DNA from: Danxiaibacter sp048498555
GTDB lineage: Bacteria; Bacteroidota; Bacteroidia; Chitinophagales; Chitinophagaceae
Assembly (NCBI GenBank): GCA_048498555.1
Contig: JBEHXT010000007.1
Span: 236,811-300,810 of the forward strand
Direction of reading: 5' to 3'
DNA length: 64,000 nt
This document shows positions 36,632 to 45,484 of the stretch, one piece after another. Made by a program: the position numbers and the translations under genes. Every line of letters begins with the position of its first letter. The first letter of the stretch is position 1. The notes under the pieces were generated by a model. That model had not been told where the DNA came from. It made no database searches and saw only the letters and a program-made list of their open reading frames with translations.

Positions 36632-38878
36632 ATGAAAATTGTACAGTCATTTGCCATTTTGGTAGGCTTATTTGCTGCACTGAACGTATGTGCTCAAAAA
36701 TATACACAATATGTAGATCCCTATATCGGATCCGGCAGGCATGGACACGTGTTTGTAGGGGCAAATGTGCCGTTTGGTGCGGTGCAGTTAGGGCCTAATA
36801 ATATTTATAAAGGATGGGACTGGTGCTCCGGATATCATTATTCTGATAGTATCATTGTCGGGTTTTCCCATACGCATCTCAGTGGGACTGGTGGCGCAGA
36901 TTTGGGAGACGTGTTGATTATGCCTTATACCGGAAGAGAACGCTTGCTTCGCGGTGAACAGAAAGAATATAAAAAAGGTTACGGTTCTCTTTTTTCTCAT
37001 AAAAACGAAACAGTAAAGCCCGGTTATTATTCCGTGAAGCTGGATGACTCAGGCATCAAGGCTGAGCTGACCGCTACAGAGCGTGTAGGCTTTCATCGAT
37101 ACACTTTTCCTAAACAACAGGAAGCCCACATAATCATTGATCTGAAGGAAGGTATTGGTGATAGAGCAACATCTACTTTCATTGAACAGGTGGACGCATA
37201 TACTTTTAAAGGATATCGATTTTCAAGAGGATGGGCAAGAGATCAGCGTTTGTGGTTTGCCATCCGTTCATCTGTTCCTATCAACGATTTCAAAATATAT
37301 AACAACGATACTTTGTTGAATGGCAAAAGCGACAGCGGCCACGCAATAAAAGGTTTGATCAGTTTTGCAAAAGCGCCTTCAAAAGTGCAGCTGAAAGTGG
37401 GTATCTCTCCGGTAAGTGCTGACAATGCATTGGCGAATATTAATGCAGAAATACCCAAATGGGATTTTGATGCGATTGTTAAACAGGCTGACGATAAATG
37501 GAACAAAGAGCTTTCAAAGATTAAGGTGCAGACCAATAACGAAACTGATAAAAAGATTTTTTACACTGCGCTTTATCACACGATGATTAACCCGTCTCTC
37601 TTTAACGATCATAACAGAGATTACAGAGGGACCGATAAAAAAGAATATGCCGCTGCGAAATTTGATAACTACACGGTGTTCTCATTGTGGGATACATACC
37701 GTGCAACGCATCCATTGTTTAACCTGGTTCAGCCTGAAAGGGCAGGCAATATGATCGCGACAATGCTGGCCATTTATCAGCAACAAGGCAGATTGCCCAT
37801 TTGGCACCTGGAAGGATGTGAAACACAATTGATGCCCGGAATAAGCGGTGTGCAGGTTGTTGCAGAAGCTTATCTTAAAGGTATTAAAGGCTTTGATACA
37901 GCGTTGGCTTGGGAAGCTGTGAAAGCTTCAACAACAAGAGATGAGCTTGGGTTAAAATATCAAAAAACATTGCAGTATATTCCTTGTAATAAAGTAGAAG
38001 AAGCTGTTGCAAAAGCAATGGAGTATTCCATCAGCGATGGAAGCGTGGCCCTGATGGCTGAGCGCATGGGTAAAAAAGATGAGGCGATTTATTACGCAAA
38101 GCGATCTATGAATTATAGATTGTATTACGATTCTGTTACAAAGTTTTTTAGAGGAAAGCGTGATGACGGAACCTGGAATCCGGTATTCAATCCGGTTAAG
38201 TCATCTCACCCATACATAGATGATTTGAGTGAAGGTAACCATTGGCAATATTTATGGTTGGTGCCGCAGGATGTTAATGGATTGATGAACATGTTGGGAG
38301 GGGAGCAGGCCTTTACCAAGAGATTGGATTCGTTATTCACTATCCAGGCAGAATATGATCCCAAAGCACCACCGGATATCGAGGGAATGATTGGTCAGTA
38401 TGCCCATGGTAATGAACCCGGTCATCACACAACCTATTTGTATGCTTTTGCAGGCCAGCAATGGAAGACTGCGGAGAAAGTAAGACAGATACTTAAAACA
38501 ATGTATCACGATCAGCCCGATGGCGTAAGCGGTAATGAAGATTGTGGCCAGATGTCAGCATGGTATGTTTTTTCTTCACTAGGATTTTATCCGGTATTTC
38601 CTGCAAGTGGCAACTACATAATAGGTAGTCCGTTATTTAATGAAGCCAGCATAGATGTGGCTGGTGGAAAGTTTGTTGTGGAAGCAGTGAACAACTCTGT
38701 TGAAAATAAATATGTGCAACGGGTAGAACTAAATGGCAAGCCTTACACAAAGTCCTTCATCACTCATGATGATATCATAAAAGGTGGCAAAATGCGCATT
38801 TTTATGGGTGATAAGCCAGCACCGGATTTCGGTAAGGCGCAGGAAGATCGGCCGGTTTCGGAGGCTGAAAAACAATAG
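36632..38878 (+). CDS. GH92 alpha-1,2-mannosidase, secreted
   Basis: This 748-residue enzyme has signal MKIVQSFAILVGLFAALNVCAQ. GH92 landmarks follow: YVDPYIGSGRHGHVFVGANV and PFGAVQLGPN near the start; GFSHTHLSGTGGADLGDVL; SLWDTYRATHPLFNLVQPER; GISGVQVVAEAYLKG; DLSEGNHWQYLWLVPQD, holding the expected catalytic acid Glu; and GNEPGHHTTYLY with GNEDCGQMSAWYVFSSLGFY, holding the Asp residues that activate water with Ca. It removes alpha-mannose from N-glycan or yeast-type mannan, probably in the periplasm or at the surface. The sialate esterase gene follows in the same direction. Confidence 0.95.
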   Translation: MKIVQSFAILVGLFAALNVCAQKYTQYVDPYIGSGRHGHVFVGANVPFGAVQLGPNNIYKGWDWCSGYHYSDSIIVGFSHTHLSGTGGADLGDVLIMPYTGRERLLRGEQKEYKKGYGSLFSHKNETVKPGYYSVKLDDSGIKAELTATERVGFHRYTFPKQQEAHIIIDLKEGIGDRATSTFIEQVDAYTFKGYRFSRGWARDQRLWFAIRSSVPINDFKIYNNDTLLNGKSDSGHAIKGLISFAKAPSKVQLKVGISPVSADNALANINAEIPKWDFDAIVKQADDKWNKELSKIKVQTNNETDKKIFYTALYHTMINPSLFNDHNRDYRGTDKKEYAAAKFDNYTVFSLWDTYRATHPLFNLVQPERAGNMIATMLAIYQQQGRLPIWHLEGCETQLMPGISGVQVVAEAYLKGIKGFDTALAWEAVKASTTRDELGLKYQKTLQYIPCNKVEEAVAKAMEYSISDGSVALMAERMGKKDEAIYYAKRSMNYRLYYDSVTKFFRGKRDDGTWNPVFNPVKSSHPYIDDLSEGNHWQYLWLVPQDVNGLMNMLGGEQAFTKRLDSLFTIQAEYDPKAPPDIEGMIGQYAHGNEPGHHTTYLYAFAGQQWKTAEKVRQILKTMYHDQPDGVSGNEDCGQMSAWYVFSSLGFYPVFPASGNYIIGSPLFNEASIDVAGGKFVVEAVNNSVENKYVQRVELNGKPYTKSFITHDDIIKGGKMRIFMGDKPAPDFGKAQEDRPVSEAEKQ

Positions 38879-38937
38879 GTATAAATAAAAAGTCAATCTT
38901 ACCCATTACCGTATTACACGTCTTACTCGTCTTCTTT

Positions 38938-38992
38938 TGGCTGATTGATAAATTTGAAATAGCTTAACGCTACCATTAACATCAATCAGCCA
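38938..38992 (+). repeat. Nested hairpin next to a start codon
   Basis: TGGCTGATTGAT (38938-38949) and ATCAATCAGCCA (38981-38992) are perfect 12-bp inverted arms. An inner TAGC-TTAAC-GCTA lies in the loop. The right arm ends 3 bp before ATG 38996. It could end the GH92 transcript or form a translation-control stem. Confidence 0.6.
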
Positions 38993-38995
38993 AAC

Positions 38996-40399
38996 ATGAA
39001 AAAGATCCTCACGATTGCATTAGTTGCAATATGCATGTCATCATCCTATGCCAACATAAAGCTGCCGTCAGTTATTGGTAGCAATATGGTATTGCAGCAA
39101 AAATCAAACGCAAAGCTTTGGGGATGGTGCAGCCCTGGTGAAAAAATTTATGTGACCACTTCCTGGGATAATAAAACTGATTCTACCAAAGGCACCCGCG
39201 ATGCCAACTGGCAATTGGCGATTCAAACGCCTGCTGCCGGCGGCCCGTTTACCATCACCATTAAAGGCAGTAACACCGTTGTGCTTGATAATATAATGAG
39301 TGGTGAAGTATGGGTTTGTTCCGGCCAGTCAAACATGGAATGGGGCTATCAGCAAGGGCTTCAGCAGGTGAAAGATGAATTGCCGGTTTGTTATAACAAA
39401 AATATCCGCTTCTTTAATATCCCCAAAACTACATCGCTTCATCCGCAAGATGATTGTAACGCCAAATGGGAAGTTTGTGATTCCAACAGCCTGAAATATT
39501 TTAGTGCCATCGGTTATTTCTTTGGAAAAAAAATCAACAAAGACATTAACGTTCCTGTTGGGCTTGTTAACAGTAACTGGGGTGGTACGCCTGCGGAAGT
39601 GTGGACTCCTGAAGAACTCGTTACAGGTAATACAGAATTACAGACAGCCGCTAACAAAATAAATCCTTCAGATTGGTGGCCCAATAAGCCGGGGTATACA
39701 TATAATGCAATGATTGCACCTATCACCAGTTTCCCTATTGCCGGTGCTTTATGGTACCAGGGTGAAAGCAATACAGGCACCGCTGCCACTTATTCCAGCT
39801 TGTTTACTACCATGATTGATAGCTGGCGCAAAGCATGGAACAAAGAATTTCCTTTTTACTATGTGCAGATCGCTCCTTTCAAATACGGCGATAAAAACGT
39901 GGGCGCATTGTTGCGCGAAGCACAGGCCAACAGCATTGCACACAGTAACGTTGGAATGGCAGTAATAACGGACCTTGTTGCGGATACAAATAATATCCAT
40001 CCAATAGATAAAAAAAATGTAGCATTAAGGCTCGCAAACTGGGCGCTTGCAGAAACCTATCATCAGCCTGTTAAAGGGTATAAGAGCCCCATGTATAAAT
40101 CGCTGAATGTAAATAATGGCAAGGCGTTTGTTACTTTCCAATACGCAGAAAACGGCATCGTAGCAAAAGACAAAAAGATTACACAGTTGACGGTAGCGGG
40201 AGATGATAAAGTGTTTTATCCGGCGGAAGCAAAAATTGAAAACGGCCAGTTGGTTGTATGGAGCGCAAATGTAAAAAATCCAACAGCTGTTCGTTATGGT
40301 TTCAGCAATACAGCAATGGGTAACTTGTTTGGTGCAGATGGCCTGCCCGTTTGTCCGTTCCGTACAGATAATTGGGAAGTGGATACATCACATAACTAG
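38996..40399 (+). CDS. Sialate O-acetylesterase (SGNH/GDSL)
   Basis: This 467-residue exported enzyme has signal MKKILTIALVAICMSSSYA. A beta-rich N-terminal region (IGSNMVLQQKSNAKLWGWC) leads into the SGNH core with the nucleophile motif VWVCSGQSNMEWGY at about residue 108-115. NSNWGGTPAEVWTPEEL and GALWYQGESNTG supply the Gly/Asn oxyanion positions, and NNIHPIDKKNVALRLANW carries the catalytic His. It removes O-acetyl groups from sialic acids or other acetylated sugars, working with the GH92 gene upstream on complex glycans. Confidence 0.92.
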   Translation: MKKILTIALVAICMSSSYANIKLPSVIGSNMVLQQKSNAKLWGWCSPGEKIYVTTSWDNKTDSTKGTRDANWQLAIQTPAAGGPFTITIKGSNTVVLDNIMSGEVWVCSGQSNMEWGYQQGLQQVKDELPVCYNKNIRFFNIPKTTSLHPQDDCNAKWEVCDSNSLKYFSAIGYFFGKKINKDINVPVGLVNSNWGGTPAEVWTPEELVTGNTELQTAANKINPSDWWPNKPGYTYNAMIAPITSFPIAGALWYQGESNTGTAATYSSLFTTMIDSWRKAWNKEFPFYYVQIAPFKYGDKNVGALLREAQANSIAHSNVGMAVITDLVADTNNIHPIDKKNVALRLANWALAETYHQPVKGYKSPMYKSLNVNNGKAFVTFQYAENGIVAKDKKITQLTVAGDDKVFYPAEAKIENGQLVVWSANVKNPTAVRYGFSNTAMGNLFGADGLPVCPFRTDNWEVDTSHN

Positions 40400-40838
40400 T
40401 ACATGCTGCATCGTGCAGTAAATGTTAGCTGTTTTTCATTTAATTAAATTATAAAGAAATGCCCGGTTTGTTCGGTTGATAATGTGTTGTAGAATAATGA
40501 ACAAAACGTTGACGTGTGTGACGCCCGCCTGAATAAGCGCAGTGCGGGCAGGCAAGACGCGTTAAGTAGTTGCATTAGTACCGGGCCCATAAGTATTCAG
40601 AGATGTAAATACAGGGTTGGACCGGAAAAATGTGGGAAAGGCAAGTTATCTGAAGAATCCAGGCACTTCGTACTGGACAAATTGTTGTAAAACAGGGCTT
40701 TCTCTTTTTGCTGCAAGCGTTGATAAGTGTTTGAATTGATGTGCTTTATTAGTATATTTATAATATTCAAATCAGTCACATAAGTTTTAGCAGAGAAGGG
40801 CTTTTTATGGGCTTTCCGATTAAGAAAAAATATTCAAC
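40400..40838. other. Gene-free gap of about 440 bp
   Basis: No credible gene is seen here. It holds a small CTGCA/TGCAG hairpin just after the esterase stop and the CCCGCCTGA/GGGCAGG palindrome listed separately. Short open frames in it have no start context or family resemblance. Confidence 0.6.
40523..40549. repeat. CCCGCCTGA...GGGCAGG hairpin, copy 1
   Basis: GCCCGC (40523-40528) pairs with GCGGGC (40544-40549). The outer sequence CCCGCCTGA ... CGGGCAGG is shared with the copy at 51655-51676, while the loops differ. Confidence 0.55.
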
Positions 40839-41441
40839 ATGGTTGACAGGCTTTTACGTAATATAACCGAAAGAGTAGAGCTCACCCGTTACGAACAGGA
40901 GCTTTGCAAAACTTACTTTACGCATAAAAGAATACGTAAAAAGCATTATTTACTTCAACAGGGCGAAGTTTGCAAACACATGGCCTTTGTGCAAAAAGGG
41001 TTGCTTCGTTCTTACATAGTGAATGAAAAAGGTGGCGAGCACATTATTCAATTTGCGCTGGAAGGCTGGTGGATCTCTGATTTGTATAGTTTTTTAACAG
41101 CCGATCCTTCTAACTACAACATAGATGCGCTGGAAAATTCCGACCTGTTGTTGCTTAGCCGGACAGCAGAAGAAGAAATGCTTTCACGCATTCCCAAGCT
41201 TGAACGTTATCTGCGCCTGCTGATGCAGAATTCCTACATCGCCATGCAGAAAAGAATGGAACGAACCCTTCGTTTAACAGCAGAAAAAAAATACACTACG
41301 TTCGCAAGCACTTACCCGGAATTGATAAAACGTGTTCCCCAACACATGATCGCTTCATACCTTGGAATTACTCCTGAAACACTTAGCCGCATTAGAAAGC
41401 AGCTTTCGTTAAAAGATGGCGGCGTTGATTTAAGTCAATGA
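40839..41441 (+). CDS. Crp/Fnr-family transcriptional regulator
   Basis: This 200-residue protein has a cyclic-nucleotide-binding-like beta-barrel (residues about 25-115; KHYLLQQGEVCKHMAFVQKG, HIIQFALEGWWISDLYSF), a dimer helix (LERYLRLLMQNSYIAMQKRME) and a C-terminal winged helix with QHMIASYLGITPETLSRIRKQ. The Arg-Ser pair that binds cAMP in Crp is not evident, so the ligand is probably something else. Bacteroidota carry many such regulators, often with a single nearby target; the extradiol dioxygenase gene 138 bp downstream is a candidate. Confidence 0.88.
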   Translation: MVDRLLRNITERVELTRYEQELCKTYFTHKRIRKKHYLLQQGEVCKHMAFVQKGLLRSYIVNEKGGEHIIQFALEGWWISDLYSFLTADPSNYNIDALENSDLLLLSRTAEEEMLSRIPKLERYLRLLMQNSYIAMQKRMERTLRLTAEKKYTTFASTYPELIKRVPQHMIASYLGITPETLSRIRKQLSLKDGGVDLSQ

Positions 41442-41483
41442 TATTTATTGAACAATCTCAATAATCCCTTCTTGAGGTTATAA

Positions 41484-41491
41484 TAACTTTG
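41484..41491 (+). promoter_or_regulatory. -7 element TAACTTTG for ygiD
   Basis: TAACTTTG matches TAnnTTTG and lies 87 bp upstream of ATG 41579. No -33 box is seen at 19-21 bp. Confidence 0.45.
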
Positions 41492-41578
41492 CATACGTAA
41501 AAAAGATTCTTTTGCAGGAATGCGTGATAATACATTATCGGTATTAGCGATCCTTCAAAAGAAAGAGGAGTTACGGAT

Positions 41579-42412
41579 ATGGCAAAACTGTCGTCTTTTA
41601 ACCGGTTCATTTCAACCTTAAACAATCAGGAAGCACTGATGCCTGTTTTGTTTGTTGGCCATGGTTCGCCCATGAACGGTATCGAAGACAATATATTTAG
41701 CAATCAGTGGAAGGAACTGGCAAAGCAAATTCCTGTTCCTTCAGCAGTAATAGTAGTTTCAGCTCATTGGCTTACGCACGGAACACATGTTACGGCAATG
41801 GAATTCCCCAAAACAATTCATGATTTTGGTGGATTTCCACAAGAGTTGTTTGAAGTGCAGTATCCCGCACCAGGCAGCCCCGAATTAGCGAAAGAGGCCG
41901 CGGGCCTGATTCATTCTGCAGATGTTGAATTAAATCATGAATGGGGGCTCGATCACGGAACCTGGACCGTCGTGCGGCACATGTACCCGGATGCAAATAT
42001 TCCGGTGCTACAGCTGAGTATAGATTATTACAAGCCACTTCAATACCATTATAATCTTGCGAAAGAATTATATGAATTAAGAAAGAAAGGCGTGCTGATT
42101 ATCGGTAGCGGGAACATGGTTCACAATCTTCGCCTGGTAGCGTGGGACAAGATAAACGAACCGGAGTATGCCTTTAATTGGGCGGATGAAATGAATGCAG
42201 TGTTCAAGAAGAATATTATCGGAGGTAATCACGAAGCATTGATAGATTATGAAAAGCTGGGGAATGCTGCGAAGCTGGCCATACCAACGCCGGATCATTA
42301 CCTGCCGTTGATTTATACACTTGGATTGCAAACAGCAAATGATGAGATAAGTTTTTTTAACGATAAAGCGGTTGGAGGGTCGCTAACAATGACCTCTGTT
42401 AAAATCGGATAG
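41579..42412 (+). CDS. ygiD: 4,5-DOPA-extradiol-type dioxygenase (YgiD/LigB family)
   Basis: This 277-residue class III extradiol dioxygenase-like protein opens catechol rings next to the hydroxyls. Visible metal and active-site motifs: VLFVGHGSPMNGIE, VIVVSAHWLTHGTHVTAME, DFGGFPQELFEVQYPAPGS, WGLDHGTWTVVRHMYPDA with its conserved His, and LIIGSGNMVHNLRLVAW. Plant and bacterial relatives act on L-DOPA; the physiological substrate here is unknown. It is convergent with the MFS transporter, the two being separated by a repeat array. Confidence 0.93.
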   Translation: MAKLSSFNRFISTLNNQEALMPVLFVGHGSPMNGIEDNIFSNQWKELAKQIPVPSAVIVVSAHWLTHGTHVTAMEFPKTIHDFGGFPQELFEVQYPAPGSPELAKEAAGLIHSADVELNHEWGLDHGTWTVVRHMYPDANIPVLQLSIDYYKPLQYHYNLAKELYELRKKGVLIIGSGNMVHNLRLVAWDKINEPEYAFNWADEMNAVFKKNIIGGNHEALIDYEKLGNAAKLAIPTPDHYLPLIYTLGLQTANDEISFFNDKAVGGSLTMTSVKIG

Positions 42413-42582
42413 ATTGTAGCTACGGTAAAACGTATAAAGTATAAAACGTTTTTGTTTAATCCCCAATGTCCGTTATTAATCACCGAACTATGAAAGGCTC
42501 AAACCTGGTCTCGCGGCCAGGTTTTTTGTTGGGAACCACGGAGGCACAACGGCAGGACGAAACACGGCGGATTGGCGATTGG

Positions 42583-42751
42583 CCACAAACGCCACAGAGA
42601 CACAAAGGCGCAAAGGAACACAAAGGTTTGGCAACATTGGCTGGTAGTGAAATCAGTTCTGCGCTTTTGGCTTTACGCTTTAAGCTGGTTTTTATTCGCT
42701 GTGCCGTTACTTCTCTGCGTTCGCCGCGTGAAACTCTCCGCGTGAAGCAAA
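42583..42751. repeat. Inverted CACAAAGGCG / CTCTGCG word arrays
   Basis: The left array (42583-42627) iterates CACAAACGC, CACAGAGACACAAAGG, CGCAAAGG, AACACAAAGG. The right array (42699-42751) is of the inverse kind, CTTCTCTGCG, TTCGCCGCGTGAAA, CTCTCCGCGTGAAG. The right array runs into the coding end of the MFS gene. The remaining gap from 42413 has no credible gene. Confidence 0.65.
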
Positions 42752-43921
42752 ATGAACTGCTTTTTTACGGCGTTTGCCAGATGTGTAGTAAACTATCATG
42801 GAAATTCCCATCAATAGCAAACAACCCACACTTACACCGGCCCAGCCGTAAAGCTTCCATAAAAAAAGCCCGATTGCAGACCCACACGCGGTACCGATAA
42901 AACTCAACGACATAAATACGGTGTTCAACCTGTTGCGCGCCTCCGGTATAAGCGCATATACCCTCGTTTGATTGGATACATGAACAGACTGTTGGCCAAC
43001 ATCAATCAAAATAATTCCGATCACAAAGCCAATGATATTTTCACGTGTGAGATAAAGCAAGATAAGGCTGACGGTTAAAATGAAGATGCCAATTCCTACA
43101 GTCTTTCTCGGGCTTCCCTTATCCCCCAGCTTGCCTACTAACGGAGCCGCCATTGCGCCGGCAGCGCCAGCCAATCCAAACAAGCCTATTTTTTCGGAAG
43201 TGAAATAAAATGGCCCATTGGAGAACAGCAGTACCATTGTTGTCCAAAATGCACCGAACACTGCAAAACAACACATATTGATGGCCGTTGCTTCGCGCAA
43301 CAATGGTTGTGTTTTAATTAATGTGAAGAGTGAACGCATCAAATGTGGGTATTTGCCACTAAACGACGGCTTGCTTGAAGGGAAACGCTTGTACATAAGC
43401 CCGAGTAAAGCTGTACAAAGTGCGGCCGCTATCCAGAACATACTGCGCCAGCCCAGCCATTTGCCGATGGCACCACTTAATGTTCTTGATAAAAGAATTC
43501 CTATCAATAAACCACTCATAACGCTACCAATCACCTTACCGCGCTGAGACGGCTCGGATAATGTAGCTGAAAGTGGTAAAATTAATTGAGGAACAATTGA
43601 CCCCGCGCCCACAAGAAAACAGCAGATCTGCAAAATGTAAAAGGTCGGAGAGAGCGCTACACCAATCAAAGCCAATATGCTGATAACAGTAGTTACGAGG
43701 ATCTGCTTTTTTCGCTCAAACATATCGCCTAACGGAACGAGTAAAAATAAACCTACAGCGTAACCCGCCTGGGTTAGCCATGTGGCACTCCCCGCAACAT
43801 TTTCCGGTATATTGAATTCTTTGGAGATTAATACGATCAGCGGTTGGATGTAATAAATGTTTGCCACAATCAGTCCTGTGCAAAATGCCATAAGCAGGAC
43901 ATCTTTCTTACTTAAATGCAT
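42707..43921 (-). CDS. MFS transporter
   Basis: The protein is 404 residues from ATG 43921 (MHLSKKDVLLMAF); an extension to 43987 would overlap the promoter. Twelve membrane helices are present with MFS motif A-like PLGDMFERKKQILVT between helices 2 and 3 and GKLGDKGSPRKTVGIG in the second half. SATWLTQAGYAVGLFLLVPL suggests the drug/sugar efflux type (YnfM/AraJ-like). The last 15 or so residues (HFASRGEFHAANAEK) are coded by a short-word repeat array and look like an acquired tail. The substrate is unknown. Confidence 0.9.
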   Translation of the reverse strand: MHLSKKDVLLMAFCTGLIVANIYYIQPLIVLISKEFNIPENVAGSATWLTQAGYAVGLFLLVPLGDMFERKKQILVTTVISILALIGVALSPTFYILQICCFLVGAGSIVPQLILPLSATLSEPSQRGKVIGSVMSGLLIGILLSRTLSGAIGKWLGWRSMFWIAAALCTALLGLMYKRFPSSKPSFSGKYPHLMRSLFTLIKTQPLLREATAINMCCFAVFGAFWTTMVLLFSNGPFYFTSEKIGLFGLAGAAGAMAAPLVGKLGDKGSPRKTVGIGIFILTVSLILLYLTRENIIGFVIGIILIDVGQQSVHVSNQTRVYALIPEARNRLNTVFMSLSFIGTACGSAIGLFLWKLYGWAGVSVGCLLLMGISMIVYYTSGKRRKKAVHFASRGEFHAANAEK

Positions 43922-43925
43922 GGCG

Positions 43926-43933
43926 CAAAGGTA
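43926..43933 (-). promoter_or_regulatory. -7 element TACCTTTG at a start codon
   Basis: The minus strand reads TACCTTTGCGCC and then ATG. The -7 box ends 4 nt before the MFS start, so transcription would begin at or next to the ATG. A TTTG (43959-43962) lies 25 bp upstream. Confidence 0.5.
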
Positions 43934-43985
43934 AGGGTAAGTGGGTAGAGGAATGTCACAAATGAGCAGAGAATGGAGCAAAGTC

Positions 43986-44100
43986 AAGAGTCACAATTCA
44001 AAAAAAGTTGCTCATTGTCTCTTAATAAACATTAGTTAGCTCCTTTGATTGCTATTGTTATTATTGGTGGATATAATATGATTTTTGAATTGTGACTTTT
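43986..44100. repeat. Inverted-arm element with 35-bp core, copy 1
   Basis: The arms AAGAGTCACAATTCAAAAA (43986-44004) and its inverse (44082-44100) match in 18 of 19 positions. They enclose a core at 44011-44045 that is 30 of 35 identical to that of the element at 44272. Confidence 0.7.
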
Positions 44101-44130
44101 AAAATTATTATGGCTTCGAATTACTCTAAT

Positions 44131-44234
44131 GCCATGGTTCGTGTCCCACGAACCTTCTTACGATGTAAGTAACCGCACATCTTATATGTATTTGCAACCG
44201 TATTACTGATGGTTCGTGAGATACGAACCATGGC
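44131..44234. repeat. GCCATGGTTCGTG palindromic element
   Basis: Outer arms GCCATGGTTCGTGTC (44131-44145) and GATACGAACCATGGC (44220-44234) pair 14 of 15. Each end also forms its own hairpin (GGTTCGTG-TCC-CACGAACC on the left, GGTTCGT-GAGAT-ACGAACC on the right). It sits between two inverted-arm elements in a 478-bp gap without genes. Confidence 0.65.
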
Positions 44235-44271
44235 GTTGAGAAAAAAAGCGAATAGTGAATAGTAAATGATG

Positions 44272-44384
44272 AAAAGTTAAAAGTCAAAAATACACCTCGT
44301 TGTTTCTTGATAAACATCAGTTTGCTCCTTACATGATATTACTGCTGTTTAGTGATCGTAGTAGATTTTTGACTTTTGACTTTC
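44272..44384. repeat. Inverted-arm element with 35-bp core, copy 2
   Basis: The arms at 44272-44291 and 44365-44384 (ATTTTTGACTTTTGACTTTC) pair 18 of 20. The core at 44296-44330 begins CTCGTTGTTTCTTGATAAAC. Further word iterations continue to within a few bases of the aldo/keto reductase stop. Confidence 0.7.
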
Positions 44385-44399
44385 GAATTTTGACTTATT

Positions 44400-45386
44400 C
44401 TAATTGTTCACCAACTTCATCGAACCCTCACTATAGCGTTGGCCAACATTAGGATATTTTGCCAGAAGTGCTTCGATATTAGTAAGATCATCCGATGTTA
44501 AGTTAAGATCGACAGCCCCCGCATTTTCTTCCAGATACTTTCTTTTTTTAGTGCCAGGAATTGGAATGATATCATCACCCTGAGCAAGAACCCATGCCAA
44601 CGCAAGTTGCGCGGGTGTGCAGTTTTTAGTCTTTGCAAATTCAGCAAAGTCTTTAACCAGGTTTTGGTTGTTTTGCCAATGTTCATCGTGGAAGCGTGGC
44701 AATGTGCGGCGAAAATCGTCATCAGCCAATGCGCTTGTATTACTCACTGTTGCTGTTACAAGGCCTCTTGCAAGCGGGCTGTAAGGAACAAATGTAATAT
44801 TTAGCTCGCGGCACACGGGCAATATCTCGTCTTCAACTTCTCTTGTAAGCAATGAATATTCGCTCTGTAAAGCTGTTATCGGATGCACTGCATGTGCTTT
44901 GCGGATGGATGAAGGTGAAGCTTCAGACAAACCAAGATAACGGACCTTGCCTTGTTGAACAAGTTCGGCCATGGCTCCAACCATGTCTTCCACCGGAATG
45001 GAAGGGTCAACGCGGTGCGCATAATAAAGATCGATGGTTTCAATGTTTAATCTTTTCAAACTGGCTTCTACAGCTGTTTTAAGATAAGCTGGAGAGCCAT
45101 CAAAATAAGTTCCGGATTTATCTTCCTTTAAACGAAACCCGAATTTTGTAGCGATGAAAATCTTATTCCTGTTAGGAACCAAAACTTGTGATATCAGTTT
45201 TTCATTACCACCAAATCCATACATGTCAGCAGTGTCCCAAAAATTAATTCCAAGATCGAGCGCCTTATGAAGCGTAGCGATTGATTCAGTATCATCCACA
45301 GGGCCGTAAGCAAAGCTCATACCCATGCAGCCAAGTCCGATGGCGGATAATTTCTCTCCGGTATTTGCCAGGTTTCTGTACTTCAT
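44400..45386 (-). CDS. Aldo/keto reductase (AKR13/YakC-like)
   Basis: This 328-residue NADPH-dependent oxidoreductase has a TIM barrel. It begins MKYRNLANTGEKLSAIGLGCMGMSF; catalytic Asp/Tyr come from NFWDTADMYGFGGNEKLI, the Lys from FIATKFGFRL and the His position from IDLYYAHRVDPSIPVED. NADP-binding IPIPGTKKRKYLEENAGA lies near the C-terminus. It reduces carbonyls to alcohols; the natural substrate is unknown. It is downstream of and in the same direction as the AraC regulator, whose product may control it, although about 310 bp of repeat sequence separate them. Confidence 0.93.
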   Translation of the reverse strand: MKYRNLANTGEKLSAIGLGCMGMSFAYGPVDDTESIATLHKALDLGINFWDTADMYGFGGNEKLISQVLVPNRNKIFIATKFGFRLKEDKSGTYFDGSPAYLKTAVEASLKRLNIETIDLYYAHRVDPSIPVEDMVGAMAELVQQGKVRYLGLSEASPSSIRKAHAVHPITALQSEYSLLTREVEDEILPVCRELNITFVPYSPLARGLVTATVSNTSALADDDFRRTLPRFHDEHWQNNQNLVKDFAEFAKTKNCTPAQLALAWVLAQGDDIIPIPGTKKRKYLEENAGAVDLNLTSDDLTNIEALLAKYPNVGQRYSEGSMKLVNN

Positions 45387-45484
45387 TTTTTTATTGTTTT
45401 GAGATAGTAAAATTACATTGGGAACCTCTCTGCACCGTTATAGTTATCAAACCAAAAATTATAAAATTCAAACAGGGAGTTGGG

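Noticed and set aside
40597..40779. 60-residue minus-strand frame
   Set aside because: No promoter, start context or family likeness; low-quality composition.
42466..42900. 144-residue plus-strand frame
   Set aside because: It runs through the short-word array and antisense into the MFS gene; it resembles no protein.
44126..44317. 63-residue minus-strand frame
   Set aside because: It lies entirely within the palindromic elements of the MFS-reductase gap.
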